Positions 25,627-35,869 of a stretch of DNA of 64,000 bases are shown here, piece after piece (the stretch's first letter is position 1; each line of letters begins with the position of its first letter). The notes under the pieces were generated by a model, which was not told the origin of the DNA, searched no databases, and was given only the letters and a program-made list of their open reading frames with translations. The position numbers and the translations under genes are program-made. This DNA comes from Saccharopolyspora hordei. GTDB taxonomy: Bacteria; Actinomycetota; Actinomycetes; Mycobacteriales; Pseudonocardiaceae. Where the stretch lies: positions 3,075,001 to 3,139,000 of the forward strand of contig NZ_JACCFJ010000001.1 of NCBI RefSeq assembly GCF_013410345.1. The letters run 5' to 3'.

Positions 25627-26184
25627 GTGGCCCCGCGCGGCGACTTCGAGCTGACGGTGGACGAGCTGCGGCTCGTGGCCCGCTACGTCGTGCAGCACGC
25701 GGAGGACGTCCTGCCCGTCTTCGAGCGGGCGGCTCCCGACGATCCGCGTCCCCGCTCGGCGATCGAGGCCGCGTGGGCGTTCGTCGACGGCGCCGCCCGC
25801 TCCCGGTGGCAGCGGACCGCGTCCCTCGACGCGCACCGGGCCGCCCGGTCCGCGCCCACGGAAGCCGCACGGCTGGCCGCCCGGTGCGCCGGGGACGCCG
25901 CCTCGGCCGCCTACCTGCACCCGATCGCCCGGGCCACCCAGGTCGGGCACATCCTGCGGGCGCCTGCGAGCGCGGCGCGCATCGCGGAGCTGGCCGCGGG
26001 CGACCCCGCGGCCGGGGATGCACTGCTGGAGGAGGCGCGGCGGCGCGCGACACCCGGGCTCGTCGACGTCCTCCGCCGCTACCCGCCCGCGCCGAGCGGC
26101 ACCAGCCGCGTCGCTCGCCTCATGAGCGCGCTGGACCACTCCCTGCGCCACGGGCCACCGCGCACCGGGACGTCCGAGCGGTGA
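25627..26184 (+). CDS. Imm-5-like putative immunity-type protein, 185 aa
   Basis: Alanine-rich, all-helical predicted protein. The block DPRPRSAIEAAWAFVDGAAR followed by SLDAHRAARSAPTEAARLAA and CAGDAASAAYLH resembles the Imm-5-like domain annotated as putative immunity protein. No toxin or secretion gene is adjacent, so any immunity role is unsupported here. GTG at 25627 is 39 bases after the SDR stop and may share its transcript. It converges with the DHA2 pump. Confidence 0.6.
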   Translation: MAPRGDFELTVDELRLVARYVVQHAEDVLPVFERAAPDDPRPRSAIEAAWAFVDGAARSRWQRTASLDAHRAARSAPTEAARLAARCAGDAASAAYLHPIARATQVGHILRAPASAARIAELAAGDPAAGDALLEEARRRATPGLVDVLRRYPPAPSGTSRVARLMSALDHSLRHGPPRTGTSER

Positions 26185-26239
26185 TGCCGACGACGTCCGC
26201 CGCCCGGCGTGCGCGGGCCGGCCGCGCCCCGCACGCGGA

Positions 26240-28509
<2,270 letters not shown>

Positions 28510-28893
28510 CGCAGAGTGCATTGTTGCACCCTCAACGGGTGGAGTGCATCGAGTTCCCCTGTGATCTCGGCCGCACCGGAGCGCTCCGGCGGTCCCGGCG
28601 GGGGAGTCGTGCCGAGCACGCGAAGCGTGGAATGGTGCCGGGAATGCGCCATAGAAGCTCTCTATGGATTTCATTCGAAATGCGTCTTCCCCTCCTCGAC
28701 GTGCCCGGTGACCTGCCCGGACGTCGGCTTTCCCGTGCCGCGCGCAGTTGTTCCAGAGGGTGGACGGCTTGGTCACCGCAATTGGCGTTGGCTAGGGTTC
28801 CGGTGTCGCCGAGGACGAGTGGTGGCGATTCCCCCCACGTTTCCGCCGGACGCTGCGCTGCCCGGCGGGCTCCACGCTGCCAGGAGGTTTTGG
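28510..28893. promoter_or_regulatory. Divergent promoter region of TetR-pump and sulfatase operons
   Basis: 384 bases without a gene. GTGCA-TTGT-TGCAC is a perfect inverted repeat at 28516-28529, and GAGTGCAT is directly repeated at 28514-28521 and 28542-28549. These are candidate TetR sites. The remainder, up to the AGGAGG before 28894, shows lower GC patches (around 28660-28690) suitable for promoters, but no clear -10/-35 can be assigned. Confidence 0.5.
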
Positions 28894-31254
28894 ATGAGCG
28901 ATGCGGTCCGTTCTCGCGAGCGGCTCCCGATCCCGGACCCGGTCCTCCCGCCGGCCACCGCGGTGGACGTGCGCGACCAGCAGCCGCAGTACGAACCGGT
29001 GCAGCCGGTGCGGCCGCCGGAGTCGTCGCCGAACGTGGTGATCGTGCTCATCGACGACATGGGCTTCGGCGCGCCCAGCGCCTTCGGCGGCCCGTGCCAG
29101 ATGCCGACCGCCGAGCGCCTCGCGGACAACGGGCTGCGCTACAGCCGGTTCCACGTCACCGCCATCTGCTCGCCCACCCGGCAGGCGCTGCTGACCGGCC
29201 GCAACCACCACTCCGTGGGCATGGGCGTGACGACCGAGATGGCCAGCGCCGTGCCCGGCTACAACGGCATCCGCCCGCGCAGCGCCGCCACGCTGGCGCA
29301 GGTGCTGCGCGGCAACGGCTACAACACCGCGGCGTTCGGCAAGTGGCACCAGACGCCCGCCCGTGACGTCAGCGCGGCCGGCCCGTTCGACCGGTGGCCC
29401 ACCGGGGAGGGCTTCGAGAAGTTCTACGGGTTCCTGTGCGCCGAGATGAACCACTGGTACCCGCTGCTGTTCGACGGCACGACGCCGGTGGAGCCCTCGC
29501 GCCGCCCGGAGGACGGCTACCACCTGTCGGAGGACCTGGTCGACCACGCCATCGACTGGGTGCGCGACCAGCGGTCCCTCAAGCCCGACCACCCGTTCTT
29601 CATCTACCTGCCCTTCGGCGCCACCCACGCGCCCTACCACGTGCCCCGCGAGTACCGGGAGAAGTACCGCGGCAAGTTCGACCACGGCTGGGACCGCCAG
29701 CGCGAGATCACGTTGCAGCGCCAGAAGGAACTCGGCGTGGTGCCCCCGGACGCCGAGCTGGCGCCGTGGGCGGAGGGCGTCCCGCACTGGGACGAGCTGT
29801 CGCCCACCGAGCAGCGCGCGGCCGCGTCGCTGATGGAGCTCTACGCGGGCTTCGCCGAGCACACCGACGACCAGGTCGGCCGCCTCGTGGACACGCTGGA
29901 GGAGCTCGGCGAGCTGGACAACACGCTGTTCCTCTACATCCTCGGCGACAACGGGGCCTCCGCCGAGGGCGGTCTCGGCGGCACGCTCAACGAGCACCGC
30001 TTCGCCAGCGGCATCCCGGACAGCGCCGAGTTCATCCTGGAGAACGAGGACGCCCTCGGCGACGCCACCACGCACGCGCACTACCCGGTCGGCTGGGCGC
30101 TGGCGATGAACACGCCCTACCAGTGGACCAAGCAGGTCGCCTCGCACTTCGGCGGCACCCGCGACGGGATGGTGGTGCACTGGCCGCGCGGGATCGCCGA
30201 GCGCGGCGGCGTGCGGCACCAGTTCCACCACGTCATCGACGTGGTGCCCACCGTGCTGGAGGCCGCGGGCATCCCGCACCCGGTCGAGGTGGACGGCGTC
30301 GCGCAGAAGCCGATCGAGGGCACCAGCATGCTCTACAGCTTCAACGACGCCGATGCCCCCGACCGGCACACGCTGCAGTACTTCGAGATGGTCGGCAACC
30401 GCGGCATCTACCACGACGGCTGGATGGCGGTGACCCGCCACGGGACGCCGTGGGAGATGGTCCAGGGCGACCAGCGCCGCTACTTCGACGACGACGAGTG
30501 GGAGCTCTACGACACCAGGGTCGACTGGACGCAGGCGCACGACATCTCCGCCGAGCACCCGGGCAAGCTCAACGAGCTCAAGCAGCTGTTCCTCATCGAG
30601 GCCAGCCGCTACGGCGTGTTCCCGCTCGACGACCGGATGACCGAGCGGGAGAACCCCAAGGAGTCCGGTCGGCTCGACCTCATGGGCGACCGGCGGTCCA
30701 TCACCTTCCACGCGGGTGCGAAGCGGCTGACCGAGGAGACCGCGCCGAACGTCAAGAACCGCTCGCACAGCGTCACCGCCGTGGTGGACAGCGACGGTGC
30801 GCCGGAAGGCGTCATCGTCGCCCAGGGCGGCCGGTTCGGCGGCTGGTCGGTGTACTTCCACGAGGGACGGCTCTGCTACGCCTACAACTACTTCGGCCTG
30901 GAGGTGCACACGGCGCGGGCGAGCGCTCCGCTGCCGCCCGGGCGCCACGAGGTCCGGGTGGACTTCGCCTACCACGGTGGCGGGGTCGGCAAGGGCGGTG
31001 ACGTGACGCTGCACGTCGACGGCGAGAAGGTCGGCGAGGTCGAGGTGCCGAAGACCATCCCGTACTACTTCGCCTTCGACGAGACCTTCGACATCGGGGT
31101 CGACCGCGCCACGCCGGTCACCGACGACTACCCCGTGGTCGACAACGCCTTCACCGGAACGCTGGAGTGGGTCCGCGTCGACCTCGGTGACGACCTGCAC
31201 CACGACGCCGCGGTGGACCGGGACCGCGCCCGCTTCAAGGCCGCCCATGACTGA
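28894..31254 (+). CDS. Large type-I arylsulfatase, 786 aa
   Basis: ATG 28894 after AGGAGG. Metal-binding VIVLIDDMGFG has Asp54 and Asp55; the formylglycine site is CSPTRQALLTGR with Cys92 in the C-x-P-x-R core; GKWHQTP and YILGDNGAS carry further active-site residues. The family is the large actinobacterial/proteobacterial AtsA-like group: after the catalytic domain (to about residue 560) a beta-rich C-terminal region (GWSVYFHEGRLCYAYNYFGL) follows. No signal peptide is visible, so it is probably cytoplasmic. The next gene encodes the enzyme that converts Cys92 to formylglycine and overlaps by 8 bases. It hydrolyses a sulfate ester, perhaps for sulfur scavenging. Confidence 0.95.
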   Translation: MSDAVRSRERLPIPDPVLPPATAVDVRDQQPQYEPVQPVRPPESSPNVVIVLIDDMGFGAPSAFGGPCQMPTAERLADNGLRYSRFHVTAICSPTRQALLTGRNHHSVGMGVTTEMASAVPGYNGIRPRSAATLAQVLRGNGYNTAAFGKWHQTPARDVSAAGPFDRWPTGEGFEKFYGFLCAEMNHWYPLLFDGTTPVEPSRRPEDGYHLSEDLVDHAIDWVRDQRSLKPDHPFFIYLPFGATHAPYHVPREYREKYRGKFDHGWDRQREITLQRQKELGVVPPDAELAPWAEGVPHWDELSPTEQRAAASLMELYAGFAEHTDDQVGRLVDTLEELGELDNTLFLYILGDNGASAEGGLGGTLNEHRFASGIPDSAEFILENEDALGDATTHAHYPVGWALAMNTPYQWTKQVASHFGGTRDGMVVHWPRGIAERGGVRHQFHHVIDVVPTVLEAAGIPHPVEVDGVAQKPIEGTSMLYSFNDADAPDRHTLQYFEMVGNRGIYHDGWMAVTRHGTPWEMVQGDQRRYFDDDEWELYDTRVDWTQAHDISAEHPGKLNELKQLFLIEASRYGVFPLDDRMTERENPKESGRLDLMGDRRSITFHAGAKRLTEETAPNVKNRSHSVTAVVDSDGAPEGVIVAQGGRFGGWSVYFHEGRLCYAYNYFGLEVHTARASAPLPPGRHEVRVDFAYHGGGVGKGGDVTLHVDGEKVGEVEVPKTIPYYFAFDETFDIGVDRATPVTDDYPVVDNAFTGTLEWVRVDLGDDLHHDAAVDRDRARFKAAHD

Positions 31255-32134
31255 GCGGGCCTGCTGCGCACCCTCGGCGGGACGGCCGCAGGCCGCCGCG
31301 CACGACGTCGAGCCCGCCGCCGCCCAGCGGACGGCGGGCATGGTGCGGCTCGACGGCGGTTCGTTCCTCATGGGCAGCGAGGACGCGCTGGCCTACCCGG
31401 AGGACGGCGAAGGACCGGTCCGCGAGGTGCGGGTCGAGCCGTTCTGGATCAGCCGCACCGCCGTCTCCAACGCGGAGTTCGCCGAGTTCGTCGAGGCGAC
31501 CGGCTACCGCACCGAGGCCGAGCGGTGGGGCTGGTCCTTCGTGTTCGCCGGGCTGCTGCCCGACGACTTCCCGCCGACCCGCGGCGTGGCGGCGGCACCG
31601 TGGTGGCGCCAGGTGATGGGCGCCGACTGGCGCCACCCGGAAGGGCCCCAGTCCGATGTGGACGACCGGCCCGACCACCCCGTGGTGCACGTGTCGTGGA
31701 CCGACGCGCAGGCGTACTGCACCTGGGCGGGGCTGCGGCTGCCGACCGAGGCGGAGTGGGAGTACGCCGCCCGCGGCGGGTTGTCCGGCTGCGCCTTCCC
31801 GTGGGGCGACGAGCTCGAACCCGGCGGCGAGCACCGGATGAACGTCTGGCAGGGCGTCTTCCCCCGGCACAACGAGCAGTCCGACGGCTGGTACGGGACC
31901 TGCCCGGTCACCGAGTTCGAGCCGAACGGCTACGGTCTGCACAACACCACCGGCAACGTCTGGGAGTGGAGTGCCGACCCGTTCGGGCCCGGCGACCCGC
32001 GCCGCAGCGTCCGCGGCGGCTCGTACCTGTGCCACGAGTCGTACTGCCGGCGCTACCGGGTGTCGGCCCGCCAGGGGTTGACCCCCGACACCTCCACCGG
32101 CAACACCGGGTTCCGCTGCGCTCGCGACGTGTGA
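31247..32134 (+). CDS. Formylglycine-generating enzyme (sulfatase maturase), 295 aa
   Basis: FGE-sulfatase domain: MVRLDGGSFLMGSEDALAYP at the N-terminus, WEYAARGG, TGNVWEWSADPFG and the copper-binding cysteines in GGSYLCHESYCRRYRVSAR, ending GNTGFRCARDV. It oxidises the cysteine in the C-x-P-x-R motif of sulfatases to formylglycine using oxygen. Its ATG lies inside the end of the sulfatase gene, so the two are translationally coupled and the substrate is evidently that sulfatase. The usual two cysteines are both present, so it should be active. Confidence 0.95.
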   Translation: MTERACCAPSAGRPQAAAHDVEPAAAQRTAGMVRLDGGSFLMGSEDALAYPEDGEGPVREVRVEPFWISRTAVSNAEFAEFVEATGYRTEAERWGWSFVFAGLLPDDFPPTRGVAAAPWWRQVMGADWRHPEGPQSDVDDRPDHPVVHVSWTDAQAYCTWAGLRLPTEAEWEYAARGGLSGCAFPWGDELEPGGEHRMNVWQGVFPRHNEQSDGWYGTCPVTEFEPNGYGLHNTTGNVWEWSADPFGPGDPRRSVRGGSYLCHESYCRRYRVSARQGLTPDTSTGNTGFRCARDV

Positions 32135-32144
32135 GGAGGAGGGT

Positions 32145-33053
32145 GTGGAGCGCCGGGAGCTGGAGTACTTCCTCGCGATCGCCGAGTGCGGGAGCTTCAC
32201 CGGCGCGGCCCAGGCGCTGCGCGTCGCGCAGCCGTCGCTGTCGCACGCGATCAGCTCGCTGGAGCAGGAGCTGGGCGGCAAGGTCTTCCACCGCCTCCCG
32301 CACGGGGTCGCGCTGACCCCGGCCGGGGAGGCGCTGGTCGAACCCGCCCGGCAGGTGATGCGCGACCTCAGCACCGCCGCGGACTCGGTGCGCCGGGTGC
32401 TCGGGCTGGCCGAGGGACGGTTGGACATCGTCGCCCAGACCACGCTCGCGGTGGACCCGCTCGCCGACCTGCTCGGCGCGTTCCTGCGCGAGCACCCGAA
32501 CATCGTGGTCAACGTGTCCGACCACGAGCTGGGGTTGGGTGCCACCAGCGCGGTGCGCAGCGGGGAGGCCGAGCTCGGCATGGCCGACTCCGAAGCGGAC
32601 GGGGTCGCGGAGCTGGAGCACGTCGTGCTCGAGGGGCGCGAGATCTTCGCGGTGCTGCCACCGGAGTCCGACAAGGCCGACCGCCTCGGCCGGGCCGAGC
32701 TGGCCGAGCTGAGCTGGGTGACGACCCCGCGCGGGACGGCGACGCGCGAGGTCATCGAGGACGTCGTCCGCGCGCAGGGGGCGAGGCCGCGGGTCGCGGT
32801 GGAGACGGCGCACCAGGCGATGGTCGTGCCGCTGGTGCTGGCCGGGGCCGGGGCGACGCTGCTGCCGAGGTCGCTGGCCCGTGAAGCGGGGGAGCGCGGT
32901 GCGGTCGTGCTGGCGCTGCGGCCGCGGGTGGTGCGCCGCGGCGCCCTGTTCTGGCGTCGCGGGCCGCTCTCCCCGGCGGCGGGGGAGTTCGTCCGCGCGG
33001 TCCGCGCCCGCGCCGTCGGCGCTCGACCCGCCGGCCGGCGGCGCCGCCGCTGA
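32145..33053 (+). CDS. LysR-family regulator in the sulfatase operon, 302 aa
   Basis: GTG 32145 after GAGGAGG, 10 bases after the maturase stop. N-terminal winged helix ELEYFLAIAECGSFTGAAQA then LRVAQPSLSHAISSLEQELG; the C-terminal periplasmic-binding-like effector domain continues from residue 90. LysR genes are commonly divergent; here the regulator is the third gene of the sulfatase operon and likely controls that operon or sulfur metabolism from a distance. The C-terminus is Arg-rich (RPAGRRRRR). Confidence 0.9.
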   Translation: MERRELEYFLAIAECGSFTGAAQALRVAQPSLSHAISSLEQELGGKVFHRLPHGVALTPAGEALVEPARQVMRDLSTAADSVRRVLGLAEGRLDIVAQTTLAVDPLADLLGAFLREHPNIVVNVSDHELGLGATSAVRSGEAELGMADSEADGVAELEHVVLEGREIFAVLPPESDKADRLGRAELAELSWVTTPRGTATREVIEDVVRAQGARPRVAVETAHQAMVVPLVLAGAGATLLPRSLAREAGERGAVVLALRPRVVRRGALFWRRGPLSPAAGEFVRAVRARAVGARPAGRRRRR

Positions 33054-33140
33054 GCTCCTGGCACGGGTGTGGTCGGGGAGCGCTGCCTCGCGGGACGAGG
33101 TGCCCGCACGCCCGGTTGGCCGGCTACGGGTCGGGGACGG

Positions 33141-33572
33141 TCACTGCTCAGTGACGGCCGGTTCGTCCAGCCTGATGGTCGGGATCGGGCCGTTGCCCTC
33201 CGGCCCGACGCCCTCCAGCGCTGCGGCGATCGCCGCCCGGAGCCGCTTCGCGAGGTCCAAGGCCCCGTCGGGCTTGTGGAGGCGCTTGCTCCGCAACCTG
33301 GAGGTGTACCGGTCGTAGGCGGCCGTGACGTCGAGGACGTTCACCAGGAGGGGCCCGGACAGCTCGACCTGGACCAGGCGCCCCTCGAGGTGAGTGATCC
33401 GGTCCGCGGCCAGCTCGTCGAGCCTGAACGCAGGAACCTGGGTGAGCACGGACCAGGTGTCCTCGTGGCACACCAGGGAAGCCGACGTCACTTCGGTCGC
33501 CCGGTCGATCAGGCGGAAGTGCTTGTCGACCGCGTCGGTGTGACTGCCACGGATGCGACCCCACAGCCCCAC
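33141..33572 (-). CDS. Hypothetical protein, 143 aa
   Basis: GTG at 33572 with GGAGGGG six bases upstream (a TTG at 33578 is the alternative). It has good codon bias, no membrane segment and no signal peptide. The sequence contains EGRLVQVELSGPLLVNVLDV followed by AAYDRYTSRLRSKRL and an alanine-rich helix DLAKRLRAAIAAALEG. No family recognised. It converges on the LysR gene. Confidence 0.55.
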   Translation of the reverse strand: MGLWGRIRGSHTDAVDKHFRLIDRATEVTSASLVCHEDTWSVLTQVPAFRLDELAADRITHLEGRLVQVELSGPLLVNVLDVTAAYDRYTSRLRSKRLHKPDGALDLAKRLRAAIAAALEGVGPEGNGPIPTIRLDEPAVTEQ

Positions 33573-33788
33573 GAACAACCCCTCCGTCGTCGGTGATCAA
33601 CTGCCGCTCTCCGTGGTAGCACTCACGGCACCGCCGGTGGGGTGGCAAACGGGTGATCACCACGTCACCCGCTGTAGTCGCTCGGGTCTCGAGTCCCGAA
33701 TGCCGCGCGTTCTCCGGGCGTCGCGGTGTCGCGGCGCGGGCTCGGTCGGCTGCGGTCGGTGGGGTGCGCTCGCGGGTTGTCTCGGTGC

Positions 33789-33817
33789 AGGAGTGACCCA
33801 CCAGCCGGGTCACTCCT
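33789..33817 (-). terminator. 11-base perfect hairpin
   Basis: AGGAGTGACCC (33789-33799) pairs with GGGTCACTCCT (33807-33817) over a 7-base loop. On the minus strand it follows immediately after an in-frame stop of a coding-like stretch, so it may terminate the leader-plus-remnant transcript that begins near 34.3 kb. Confidence 0.5.
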
Positions 33818-34067
33818 CACGCGATCCACGCCGCTGCGCAGCGGGTGTGGTGCAGGACGTGCGGGGCCGACCTCCTGGCCGATGCGGGGCACGCGGCGGC
33901 GGAGCCCTGCAGGCGCCGGCCGTCGCGGCCCGCGCCGAGCCGCTGCGCCAGCACGTCCACCGCGGCGGTCGGGTGCGCGTCGATGGTCTCCGGCTCGCGC
34001 TCGGGCGCACGGACGGTGCTCTGTTCGGCTCATGACAGGGCAGTCCGAGCCCGGGCAGCGTGGTCAC
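33817..34067 (-). pseudogene. Short decayed coding remnant downstream of a folded leader
   Basis: A GTG at 34067 opens VTTLPGLGLPCHEPN. Beyond a frame change near 34015-34030, the strand continues with strong G/C third-position bias as EREPETIDAHPTAAVDVLAQ and RLGAGRDGRRLQGS to the stop at 33817. No single frame spans it with a good start. It may be a frameshifted gene of about 80 codons or a coincidence of composition. Function unknown. Confidence 0.3.
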
Positions 34068-34098
34068 CTCGTGCCGTGGGGGAGCCCTCCAGAAGCAG

Positions 34099-34168
34099 CG
34101 ACCCCGGGGCCACTTCCTGTCGGTGGTCCGACAGGCCGAACCGGACACAGTTCGGGGCCCCGGGGTCG
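34099..34168 (-). ncRNA. Perfect three-way-junction fold, candidate structured leader or RNA
   Basis: Three perfect stems nest exactly. Outer arms: 34099-34111 (CGACCCCGGGGCC) with 34156-34168. Hairpin A: CCTGTCGG-TGGT-CCGACAGG at 34116-34135. Hairpin B: CCGAAC, 8-base loop, GTTCGG at 34136-34155. Hairpin B abuts both hairpin A and the outer arm with no unpaired base, leaving only ACTT unpaired at the junction. A further hairpin with a TTCG tetraloop (minus strand) lies at 34208-34224. An ideal ribosome site and 12-codon ORF lie further upstream on the minus strand. Not matched to a known RNA family. Confidence 0.5.
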
Positions 34169-34261
34169 GGTAGCTGCCTGGTATTCGCCGACCGCTCACC
34201 CGCGCCGGGTCTCCCGAAGGGACCTCCGCGCGTCGGGTCGGCTCGTGAGCCGTGGGCGGTC

Positions 34262-34318
34262 CTAGCGGACAGCCACCTCACAAGTCCTCGCTGTCTTCAC
34301 CGTTGGACCACCTCCTTT
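34262..34318 (-). CDS. Candidate 12-codon leader peptide with ideal ribosome site
   Basis: On the minus strand AAAGGAGG (34311-34318), the full complement of the 16S 3' end, precedes a GTG at 34300 by ten bases. The frame reads M-K-T-A-R-T-C-E-V-A-V-R then TAG at 34262-34264. It lies just ahead of a TTCG hairpin and the three-way-junction fold, a layout seen in attenuation leaders. There is no run of one amino acid to suggest an effector. Could be chance, but such a complete Shine-Dalgarno sequence is rare in non-coding DNA. Confidence 0.35.
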   Translation of the reverse strand, partial: KGGGPTVKTARTCEVAVR

Positions 34319-34384
34319 CCTGTGTGCTCACGAGGCTAGGCGCCGCTCTCCCGCAGGGGCAAAGCATTTTTTCGGCCATCCCGG

Positions 34385-35809
34385 TCATCGCCGGGCGGGA
34401 GGACGGTCGGCACCGGCGCGGCGCCTGCCGGGCCCGGACCGCTTCGCCGGCGCCAGCGGTGAACGCCGGGAGCGGCGCCCGGTGTGCTCGGGGCGTGCTC
34501 CCGGCCTCGGCGCCTCGGGCGGGACGGGTTCGGAGCGCAGGCGCGGCACCCCGCCCCGGCGCCCGGCGGGCGCGGTGGGCCTCGGGCGCCGACGGTGGCT
34601 GACCACGACGACCGCGCAGGCGACGGGGACGAGCGCGGCTGCCACGGCGGTGACCCAGGAGGTCGCGGTGGACAGCGGGCGTCCGAGCGTGACGAGCCCG
34701 ACGGCGATGGCGGGGAGCCCGGCGCCCAGGTAGAAGGCGAGGTTCAGCGCTCCCGTGGTGGCACCGCGCTCGCCCGCCGGGGCGACCGCGTCCACGGCGG
34801 CGGCCGAACCCCCGTAGGCCAGCCCGTGCCCGGCGCCGGCCACGACGGCCGCGAGCAGCGTGACCGGGACCGAGCCACCGGCGGTCCAGGCCAGCAACAG
34901 GAGGCTGACCAGCAGAGCGCCGAGCCCGGTGAGCTGCGCGCGCCGGGTCCCGAGCCGGGGCACCAGCGGCTGGGTCAGCACCGAGCAGAGCAGCACCGCG
35001 CTGAGGATGCCGCCGATCACCGCCTGGTCGCGCTGGCCGCTGCGGGCGAGGAGCGCCGGGATGACCGCCAGGAACAGGCCCGCGACCGTCCAGGCGAGGG
35101 CGCCGGTCATCGCGGCGGCGGTGAAGGGCAGCCGGGTGCCGCGCGGGATCCGCGGTCGGGTCGGCCTCCACCGGCCGCGCGGTGCGAGGTCCGCCAGGTG
35201 GGTGACGCGCTGCCAGCAGATCCCGAGCAGCACCAGGTGCACGACGAACGGCAGGACCCGCGGGGCCGGCGCGTGCTCGGCGAGCACACCACCCGCGACC
35301 GGCCCGGCCGCGGTCCCGGCCACGAACGCCGTGCTGGCCAGCACCGCGCCGTCGAGCCGGGTGAGACCGCGAGCCCGTTCGCTGATCAGCGCCGTGGCCG
35401 CCCCGGTCGCCGCGCCCAGGGCCAGCCCCTGTGCCGCGCGACCCGCCAGCAGCCACGCCACACCAGGAGCGAGGGCGAAGCAGGCGGAGCCGAGCGCGGC
35501 CAGCCCGATGCTGGCGCGCAGCACCGACCGCGGCCCGAGCGCGTCGGACGCCGAGCCGAACAGCAGCAGTGCGGGCGCGCTGACCAGCGCGAACGTCGCG
35601 TAGACCAGCGTCATGGTGAGGTCGCTGATCGCGAAGGCGCTCTGGTAGGCGGGGTACAGCGGGCTGGGCAGGTAGGCGCCGCAGGTGAGCACGACCAGCA
35701 CGGACAGACCGGTGCGCACCTCGCGCGCTCGTGCGCGGGGCGGGAGTCCGGGCACGACCGGGTCGGGGTCAGAGGAGTGGGAGACCGTCACGCCGTCCAG
35801 GTTGCCCAC
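34385..35809 (-). CDS. MFS transporter with long basic C-terminal tail, 474 aa
   Basis: Twelve-segment MFS (YfcJ/arabinose-efflux-like): VLVVLTCGAYLPSPLYPAYQ at the first helix, FGSASDALGPRSVLRASIGL as motif A, and GHGLAYGGSAAAVDAVAPAG in the second half. GTG 35809 or GTG 35791 could be the start. After the last helix a roughly 75-residue Arg/Pro-rich tail (from about SHRRRPRPTAP) is predicted disordered and may be partly spurious. It is divergent from a LysR gene (starts 55 bases apart), which is its likely regulator. Substrate unknown. Confidence 0.82.
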   Translation of the reverse strand: MGNLDGVTVSHSSDPDPVVPGLPPRARAREVRTGLSVLVVLTCGAYLPSPLYPAYQSAFAISDLTMTLVYATFALVSAPALLLFGSASDALGPRSVLRASIGLAALGSACFALAPGVAWLLAGRAAQGLALGAATGAATALISERARGLTRLDGAVLASTAFVAGTAAGPVAGGVLAEHAPAPRVLPFVVHLVLLGICWQRVTHLADLAPRGRWRPTRPRIPRGTRLPFTAAAMTGALAWTVAGLFLAVIPALLARSGQRDQAVIGGILSAVLLCSVLTQPLVPRLGTRRAQLTGLGALLVSLLLLAWTAGGSVPVTLLAAVVAGAGHGLAYGGSAAAVDAVAPAGERGATTGALNLAFYLGAGLPAIAVGLVTLGRPLSTATSWVTAVAAALVPVACAVVVVSHRRRPRPTAPAGRRGGVPRLRSEPVPPEAPRPGARPEHTGRRSRRSPLAPAKRSGPGRRRAGADRPPARR

Positions 35810-35846
35810 GCCGACTGGGAAGGGGAATCAAACGGTTCTCGACGTC

Positions 35847-35869
35847 ATCGTGCAAGATGGTTGCATGAT
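35847..35869. promoter_or_regulatory. LysR-type operator overlapping the lysR start codon
   Basis: ATCGTGCAA (35847-35855), spacer GATGG, TTGCATGAT (35861-35869). The arms match at 8 of 9 positions and the core TGCAA/TTGCA is perfect. It lies in the short gap between divergent MFS and LysR genes and covers the LysR ATG, consistent with autorepression and control of the MFS gene. Confidence 0.6.

Noticed and set aside
28792-31371. Minus-strand open frame of about 859 codons opposite the sulfatase
   Set aside because: Antisense shadow of the sulfatase, whose active-site motifs are complete.
33684-33706. Possible tRNA T-arm (TCGGG ... CCCGA around TCTCGAGT)
   Set aside because: The loop has eight bases instead of seven and lacks a TTC start, and no acceptor, anticodon or D arm can be built around it.
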